Assembly: GCA_002238505.1 (NCBI GenBank)
Contig: MPMM01000002.1
Location: 434,001-498,000 of the forward strand
Reading direction: 5' to 3'
DNA from: SAR202 cluster bacterium bin22
Lineage (GTDB): Bacteria > Chloroflexota > Dehalococcoidia > Lucifugimonadales > UBA3495
Length of the DNA stretch: 64,000 nt
Shown: one piece after another, positions 59,076 through 64,000 of the stretch
How the letters are laid out: each line of letters opens with the position of its first letter
Position numbering within the stretch: the stretch's first letter is position 1
The notes under the pieces: generated by a model
Databases searched by the model: none
Seen by the model: only the letters and a program-made list of their open reading frames with translations
What the model was told of the DNA's origin: nothing
Translations under genes and position numbers: made by a program

Positions 59076-61475
59076 CTACTTCAGCACACCCACTATGGTA
59101 TTCACGTTGTACTGCATGTAGTCCAGGTACGTGCCCGCTTCACTTCCGGCCGGTCCCAGCGAACCCGTGTAAAGGCCTCCAACCAACTGGGCGCCCGTCT
59201 CGTCGGCAACTTGCCGGGCCAGCCTGTCTGTCTGGGTCTTCTCGGCAAATACCGCCTTCGCTCCCGATTCCTCAATGGTTTCCACCAGTTCGGCCAGGTC
59301 CCGAGCGCTGGGCTCAATCTCGGTTGTCACCGGCATTATCGCCCCTACTACTTCAAACCCGTAGCGCTGGGCAAAGTACTGGAAGCTGTCATGGGAGGTT
59401 ACCAGCAGCCGCTGGTCCTCGGGCAGCGTGGCTACCTCACCCTGGATCCAGGTATGAAGGTCGTCCAGCTGGCTGTTGTATTCTGCCGCGTTATCCCGGT
59501 AGAAGGTCTGCCCTGCTGGATCTGCGGCGGACAGTCGGGAGGCAATGCTGTTTACCGCCTGCTTCACCCGCAGCGGGTCGAACCAGAAGTGAGGGTCCAG
59601 TTCTCCGTGCCCGTGCTCGTCGCCTTCTTCCTCGTTTCCGTGACCCTCTTCTTCGTGCCCTTCCGTTTCGCCGTGAATTCCCACGAATGCGATTTTGACG
59701 GGTGTGCCGCTCACATCCCAGTGGTTCACCACCTCCAGGTCATGGTCGTCCAGGTGCAGCACCTGCTCACCCACCGAGTCGGTGACAAAGATGGCGCCAG
59801 GAGCCAGGGCAATGTGGGGGCGCCCCCAGAAGTCCGTTACCAGTGGAGTGGTCAGCGCCTCAGCATTGGTTGCGATCACGTCTCCGTCATGAGTGTCGTA
59901 CAGCCGTATTTCGCCATTCTCCAACACAACGACCAGGTTTTCTCCGTCCCGGGACAGGGCTGCCTGGATGGGCTTGGCCCCTTCCGTTGGGGGAATCAGT
60001 TGGTCCATTTCGCCTTCCTCAGGTTCCACCACGAACAGCCCCGCATTGGAGCCCAAGGCAAAGAAGTGGTCGACCCCCGAGGCTCCATAAACCGTAGTCA
60101 GCCGGAAGTCTTCAGGGCTTCCCTCCGGCGCCGCGATGAAGGTGTGGTCGTATTGGCCTTCCTCGGCCGCTAACGCCAGCACCCCGCCGGTGCAGCCAAA
60201 CACTGCCATGTGACCGTTTCCGGCGTCACCTTGCAGGTCAGGGCATCCGTCAGCGGTGTAAAGAACATCGCCCGAGGTATTCCGAATATCTACGGAGGAG
60301 GGCAACCGGTACAGCTGCGGATTCGCAGCATAATTCGGGTGCTGTGCAGTGACCGCAAACAGGTCATCTTCCAGGGGTACTGCTGCCCCTTGTTGCGGAC
60401 CCGCATTAAGGCGTATCGGCTGATAGGCGGCGCCCTCTTCTTCCACTTCGTGCTCGTTAATCAGCAACACGTCCCCGGAGCCGTCGTAGTATATGGTTGA
60501 CCACTCGTCTCCCACATACAGGTGTGACGGATCGTCACCTGCCAGGTCCAGCCCAATCAGCTCAGCTTCCTGGTTTACCAGGTCAAAGTGTCCGTCGTGG
60601 GCTTCCAGGTACAGCCCGCCATCAATTATGTGAGCCGTATTTGCATCGCTGGTAACCGCTATCGCAAAGCGGCCGCTCCTGGTTGCATAAATGCGTCCCG
60701 CACGGCTGCCCAGGTCGTAGGCGTCCTGCTCAACCTCTCCGTGGTCCAGTTCGATTATCGAAAGGGCTCCGGTCTCTCCGTCGCCGATCAGCAGCTTGCC
60801 GAGCAGTGCCGTCATCATTTCTTCTTCGTCATGCTGGTCCTCGAAGATCTCCACGAAGTCTATGGGATCAACTTCGTCGCCAATCTCGATAATGCTTTCC
60901 GGATCCTGGGCGGCGTGCTCCACCAGTTCGGTAAGCCATCCCGCCTCAAGGGACAATCCAACACTCAATACCAGGTCGGCGTCCGCCACCTGGGCTATGT
61001 CCTGTGCCCCCGGCTGGTAGGAGTGTGGGTCGGCCCCTGTCGGCAGTAGCGAGTGTACGTTGACTCTATCCTGACCCACTATTTCAACCCAGTCAGCCAA
61101 AATATTGCTGGTGGTTACGACGTTGACCGCAGGTCCCGCTGCGGGCGGCGCGCTTTCAGTGGCCTGCTGCTGTACGGCAGGTTGTTGTGAAACGGCCTGT
61201 TGCGGGGAAGACTGCTGGTCTGAAACCTGGGGTTGGGAGGTTTGTTGTTCGGCAGGCTGCTCCATTCCAGACTGCCGTACGGCAGGTTGTTCCATTGCAG
61301 CCTGTTGTTCGGCAGGCTGTTCCATTCCAGCCTGCTGTACCGCCGAATCCTGGCTGACGGCAGCTGTTGACCCGTTGGACGGGGCCGGTGCAGGCTCCTC
61401 ACTGCTGCAGGCCACGGCCAGCAGCAGCGCCATCGCCAAAAGGGGAATAAATACTCGCATTGAACCTGATGCCAT
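59076..61475 (-). CDS. Zinc ABC solute-binding protein with inserted AztD-like beta-propeller
   Basis: A 799-residue lipoprotein (lipobox LAVAC, C23) with a Gln/Pro tether containing MEQPAEQQ-type repeats (about 44-110). Residues 117-212 are the first lobe of a ZnuA/TroA metal receptor (PTGADPHSYQP, H151). Residues 218-600 form a beta-propeller resembling the zinc chaperone AztD (SGRFAIAVTSDANTAHIIDG; YVGDEWSTIYYDGSG; LSRDGENLVVVLENG). A His/Glu-rich loop (601-624) leads into the second ZnuA lobe (DPHFWFDP, H629; TSHDSFQYF, H695). The usual fourth-ligand Asp is Gly in YTGSLG. ATG follows AAGGAG. No permease or ATPase is adjacent. Confidence 0.86.
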   Translation of the reverse strand: MASGSMRVFIPLLAMALLLAVACSSEEPAPAPSNGSTAAVSQDSAVQQAGMEQPAEQQAAMEQPAVRQSGMEQPAEQQTSQPQVSDQQSSPQQAVSQQPAVQQQATESAPPAAGPAVNVVTTSNILADWVEIVGQDRVNVHSLLPTGADPHSYQPGAQDIAQVADADLVLSVGLSLEAGWLTELVEHAAQDPESIIEIGDEVDPIDFVEIFEDQHDEEEMMTALLGKLLIGDGETGALSIIELDHGEVEQDAYDLGSRAGRIYATRSGRFAIAVTSDANTAHIIDGGLYLEAHDGHFDLVNQEAELIGLDLAGDDPSHLYVGDEWSTIYYDGSGDVLLINEHEVEEEGAAYQPIRLNAGPQQGAAVPLEDDLFAVTAQHPNYAANPQLYRLPSSVDIRNTSGDVLYTADGCPDLQGDAGNGHMAVFGCTGGVLALAAEEGQYDHTFIAAPEGSPEDFRLTTVYGASGVDHFFALGSNAGLFVVEPEEGEMDQLIPPTEGAKPIQAALSRDGENLVVVLENGEIRLYDTHDGDVIATNAEALTTPLVTDFWGRPHIALAPGAIFVTDSVGEQVLHLDDHDLEVVNHWDVSGTPVKIAFVGIHGETEGHEEEGHGNEEEGDEHGHGELDPHFWFDPLRVKQAVNSIASRLSAADPAGQTFYRDNAAEYNSQLDDLHTWIQGEVATLPEDQRLLVTSHDSFQYFAQRYGFEVVGAIMPVTTEIEPSARDLAELVETIEESGAKAVFAEKTQTDRLARQVADETGAQLVGGLYTGSLGPAGSEAGTYLDYMQYNVNTIVGVLK

Positions 61476-62028
61476 CGATTATCTCCTTGGTGCCAATAGT
61501 TTTAGTTGCCCGGAACCCCTTCAGCAGTTTCTGCTTCCGCCCTCGGAAAGGGGCTCCATAGTGTAATACCATTAATGACCCGGCCTGCCCTGGGCCCGGG
61601 CCAAATGCTTAGCCATAAGGTTTGCAAAGCAACCCTGTATGTTATTAAGACTGAATCTCAATACAGTTGGACACTATAGTTATACCAATTGATACATGGT
61701 TTTGTCAATACATTGTCCCATTATTTCCAGGGCAAGCGCGTCGTTCCCGCCTGCGCGCGAACCTCGAACCTGGAGGCAATAACGGCTGATGCGAAGTGCT
61801 TCATATGCGATAGGCCTCCCATTAATCCCGGGTTCTCCCCTTATGCCCTTCCCGCAAGAAAAACCCCGCCAGGGCTTAATGCGACTGAAAACCAGTTTGC
61901 TTGGGGAAGGCTTCCAGGATTGAGGCTCGTAAAAGGAATATGAAGGCTCAGTAAATTCGAGCGGGAGAGAGGGGCGGGAAGCAGGTCAGGGTGACTGGCC
62001 GGACGCAGGCGTGCCACTAACGGTCCCT
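61476..62028. other. Long non-coding stretch upstream of the zinc receptor
   Basis: Together with 62029-62148 this leaves 673 bases without a supported gene. The part near 61625-61730 is AT-rich and holds the minus-strand promoter (61679-61708). An ACTATAGT palindrome lies at 61673-61680. I do not recognise a riboswitch. No credible ORF. Confidence 0.45.
61679..61708 (-). promoter_or_regulatory. Promoter of the zinc-receptor gene
   Basis: Minus strand: TTGACA (61703-61708), 18-base spacer, TATAAC (61679-61684). The -10 is about 200 bases before the start codon, giving a long leader. A zinc-responsive operator may lie nearby but no known box is recognised. Confidence 0.6.
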
Positions 62029-62058
62029 TTGCCAAGCTTGCGTGAATTCCGCTATAAT
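62029..62058 (+). promoter_or_regulatory. Promoter of the small membrane protein
   Basis: TTGCCA (62029-62034), 18-base spacer, perfect TATAAT (62053-62058), 90 bases before the start codon. Confidence 0.65.
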
Positions 62059-62148
62059 TCGGGCCGCTCTGGATACGTGCCGACGCCATTCCAGCTATCC
62101 CGCCGCTGACCAAACCTCACACTTGAACAGAAAGCAGGATTTGCCAAG

Positions 62149-62649
62149 ATGCGTGATGAACGTTTAGAAAACACGGTATGGCGGTTGCGGGTCGGTCTGC
62201 TGTGGCTGGTTCTGCTCGGAATCGTCGGCGTTGCCGCCCTGCTGGCCTACGAACGCCACTGGGGCAGCTATGTGCAGTGGATTCCCTGGGCAATCCTGGG
62301 GTTGATCCTGGTGTCGCTGGTGCTGGTTGTGCTGGCTCCGGGTATCGGGACCAAAAAGCTGGCCCAGGTGGTTACCCTGATCACCATAGTGGTGTCATTT
62401 GTGGGGATGTGGCAGCACTTTGACGCCAATTACGACGCTGCCGCCGAGAACCCTCAGTACGCAGCCCAGTGGGAGCAAATGTCCATCATCGACAAGGTGT
62501 GGGAGGTTGGTGGGGGAACCGTGGGACAGGTCCCAATCTACGCCGCCGCCGCACTCATTCCCGTCGCCCTGTCCCTGCTCATGGCCACGGCCGGTCTGGG
62601 CGAAGAAGAACAACCGGGCGAATACGTTGACCCTAGACAGCGCCGCTGA
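62149..62649 (+). CDS. Membrane protein of unknown function
   Basis: A 166-residue protein with four hydrophobic segments (about 12-33, 42-64, 70-86 and 128-146) and a loop after the third helix with WQHFDANYDAAAENPQYAAQWEQ. No family recognised. ATG at 62149; a strong promoter stands upstream. Confidence 0.72.
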   Translation: MRDERLENTVWRLRVGLLWLVLLGIVGVAALLAYERHWGSYVQWIPWAILGLILVSLVLVVLAPGIGTKKLAQVVTLITIVVSFVGMWQHFDANYDAAAENPQYAAQWEQMSIIDKVWEVGGGTVGQVPIYAAAALIPVALSLLMATAGLGEEEQPGEYVDPRQRR

Positions 62650-62770
62650 GACCCGTCCAGAATCCCTTCCCTTTCCTTGAGGAAGTCAAAAGGGGCAGTG
62701 ACTCCAGCAGGCTCTCCCAACTGTCCGCTGACCGCCAACTCTTTGACCAAGGGCTCAGCGCCTGCGACTG

Positions 62771-63688
62771 CTAGGCGTCCACCCTCGGCAGCACGTCCCC
62801 CATCAGCGTGTCCATTGAATCCAGTAGTTGTTGCAGGCTCTCGCACCCGTTGAAGTTTACCTGGAACTGCTCCAGTCCTGCTTCCTGCCGGTATCGCGTA
62901 ATGTCCGAGGCAATCTCCTGCGGCGTCCCCTGCCCGGTGGGACGCTCTCCCGCCCCACTGGAACTGCCGGTAATGTGGCTGAAATTCACGCGGAAGCTCA
63001 TGCGGGTCGGCGGGACGTCCCCACGCTCTATTTCCCCGCAGTAGTCCCTCAGGTAGTTCTGGCTGCTGACCAGTGTGTCCAGGACTGTGGGCGTGGGCTG
63101 CCAAACCTGTCCGAAATGGGCCGCCCTCCGCAAGGAAGCCTGGCTCGAGCCGCCAATCCACAGCGGCGGGTGGGGCTGCTGCACGGGTTTGGGCTCCACG
63201 TGCATGTTCTCGAAAGAGAAGAACCGGCCCTGAAACGTTACCGGTCCCGGCTCCCAGCAGGCCTGCCAGATTCGCAGGTACTCGTCCGTCCTGGCTCCCC
63301 GTTGCCGGAAGGGAATTCCCAGCGCATTATATTCGGCCTCGTTCCAGCCCGACCCAACCCCGGCAATGGCCCTGCCACCGGACATCTGGTCCAGGGTGGC
63401 GAACATCTTGGCCGTAACGACCGGGTTGCGGTAGGGCATGATCAGCACCGAGGTGCCCAGCATTACCCTGGTAGTTCGGGCCGCCACGTATGACAGCGCC
63501 ATCAGCGGATCGTAAACGTTGCGCCAGGGTTCGCTGCGGGGAGAGTCGTCAACTATTACGTGGTCGTTGACGAAAAGGGCATCAAAGCCCAGTTCCTCGG
63601 CCTTAACGGCCGCCTGGACTATGGCCTCGGTGGTTGCCTTAAAGCCCAGGTAGTCGGCGTTGGGCAGGCGAAAGGAATACTGGACCAT
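62771..63688 (-). CDS. LLM-class F420/FMN-dependent oxidoreductase
   Basis: A 305-residue luciferase-like barrel. Signatures: EELGFDALFVNDHV, GGRAIAGVGSGWNEAEY, and VEPKPVQQPHPPLWIGG. The GVGSGWNEAEY loop is typical of F420-dependent LLM enzymes. NpdG at 45.3 kb supports F420 use. ATG preceded by GAGGGAAC. Follows the truncated gene by 15 bases, likely one operon. Confidence 0.9.
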   Translation of the reverse strand: MVQYSFRLPNADYLGFKATTEAIVQAAVKAEELGFDALFVNDHVIVDDSPRSEPWRNVYDPLMALSYVAARTTRVMLGTSVLIMPYRNPVVTAKMFATLDQMSGGRAIAGVGSGWNEAEYNALGIPFRQRGARTDEYLRIWQACWEPGPVTFQGRFFSFENMHVEPKPVQQPHPPLWIGGSSQASLRRAAHFGQVWQPTPTVLDTLVSSQNYLRDYCGEIERGDVPPTRMSFRVNFSHITGSSSGAGERPTGQGTPQEIASDITRYRQEAGLEQFQVNFNGCESLQQLLDSMDTLMGDVLPRVDA

Positions 63689-63703
63689 GTTCCCTCACCC
63701 CGC

Positions 63704-64000
63704 CTACAGCTGCATGGAGGAGGACGATGAGCTGCGGGCCGGCTTTGACTCGCTGGCCGGATGGGTCTCCACCAGCACCCCGGCCAGTTCGGCCACGGCC
63801 TGCTGGTACTCATCCGTATTGCCTGCCTGGCCCGGCAGGTCAAAGAACTTGAAGGTCGTGCTCAACTCCCGGGCAAGCCGGTCCCTGGGCGAATTCAGGT
63901 ACCCTTCGCTGGTCACCAGGAACAGTACCCACTGGTCCCGGCTGTCCTGCGCTTCCCGGGCGGCAATAATGTCATTGCGAAGGGTCTCGCTGGCCACCGC
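63704..64000 (-). CDS. Hypothetical protein, truncated by the window end
   Basis: At least 97 residues of a minus-strand frame open to the window edge; a GTG at 63997 could be internal or the start. It contains DQWVLFLVTSEGYLNSPRDRL, then FFDLPGQ, and ends in a Ser-rich tail (SSSSSSMQL). No family recognised. Upstream gene of the LLM operon. Confidence 0.5.
   Translation of the reverse strand, partial: AVASETLRNDIIAAREAQDSRDQWVLFLVTSEGYLNSPRDRLARELSTTFKFFDLPGQAGNTDEYQQAVAELAGVLVETHPASESKPARSSSSSSMQL

Noticed and set aside
59076-61475. Two adjacent genes or a frameshifted fusion
   Set aside because: A single frame with one lipoprotein signal and one ribosome-binding site; no internal start with ribosome-binding site stands out at the domain borders.
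61476-62148. Known riboswitch in the long leader region
   Set aside because: No conserved core of common riboswitch classes was recognised by eye.

Overview
The window looks like chromosomal DNA of an uncultured, GC-rich Chloroflexota bacterium, most likely Dehalococcoidia or SAR202-like. This is inferred from gene content, not from a marker phylogeny. Pointers are an F420:NADPH oxidoreductase with two luciferase-like (LLM) oxidoreductases, lipoprotein solute-binding proteins with Pro/Ala-rich or charged 'EVEV' tethers, a lone reductive-dehalogenase-like protein, a deiodinase-like selenoprotein, many GTG/TTG starts, and small intergenic repeats. I see no phage, integrase, rRNA or CRISPR array. 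One tRNA gene (Gly, GCC) is present.

Layout. 1-8.4 kb: the end of ispF, then cysS, a DoxX membrane protein and assorted catabolic enzymes (FAD oxidase, isochorismatase-like hydrolase, DM13 lipid-anchored or membrane protein, 2-hydroxyacid dehydrogenase, ornithine-cyclodeaminase-like enzyme, 3-His cupin). 8.5-14.4 kb: a DNA-damage cassette. A promoter with a LexA-type box in its spacer precedes an ImuB-like inactive Y-family polymerase, DnaE2 and an SRAP (abasic-site) protein. A 31-residue membrane microprotein follows. 14.5-20.6 kb: two hot-dog/MaoC subunits, tRNA-Gly, a sulfurtransferase, an OsmC-like protein, a MetE-like protein, an enoyl-CoA-hydratase-like protein and a flavin monooxygenase, mostly on the minus strand. 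20.7-31.7 kb: an orphan peptide-type binding protein, zinc alcohol dehydrogenase, AlkD-like protein, metallo-beta-lactamase, LLM enzyme, PAP2 protein, MoxR/VWA pair, Ham1-like protein and a cyclase.

31.8-36.7 kb: a minus-strand sulfur island. One promoter appears to drive a thiol-dioxygenase-like cupin, a protein with four rhodanese domains each keeping its cysteine, a small cupin and a sulfite-oxidase-type molybdoenzyme, ending at a hairpin. Next to it is a deiodinase-like gene whose in-frame TGA sits at the selenocysteine position. 37-50.6 kb: DUF1015, an aminotransferase, a NYN-LOTUS protein without a normal start codon, a GT4/GH63-like sugar pair, NpdG, a DUF167 protein, a dual-specificity phosphatase, a JAMM protease-like protein and an amidohydrolase. 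50.7-52.2 kb: a soluble RdhA-like protein behind a strong promoter and a 21-bp tandem repeat. 52.4-58.9 kb: a complete peptide-type ABC importer operon (binding protein, two permeases, two ATPases). 59-61.5 kb: a zinc-binding ABC solute receptor whose metal-site loop is replaced by a beta-propeller resembling the zinc chaperone AztD. The window ends with a membrane protein, a second LLM enzyme and a truncated gene.

Three families of dispersed or tandem intergenic repeats are present: a ~147-bp MITE-like element (three copies), a ~165-bp element (two copies) and a 144-bp tandem duplication.

The most interesting items are the ZnuA/AztD-like domain insertion, the selenoprotein, the LexA-type promoter with a Shine-Dalgarno-masking hairpin upstream of imuB-dnaE2, the solitary RdhA with its tandem operator-like repeats, the thiol-to-sulfate operon and the two MITE-like families.
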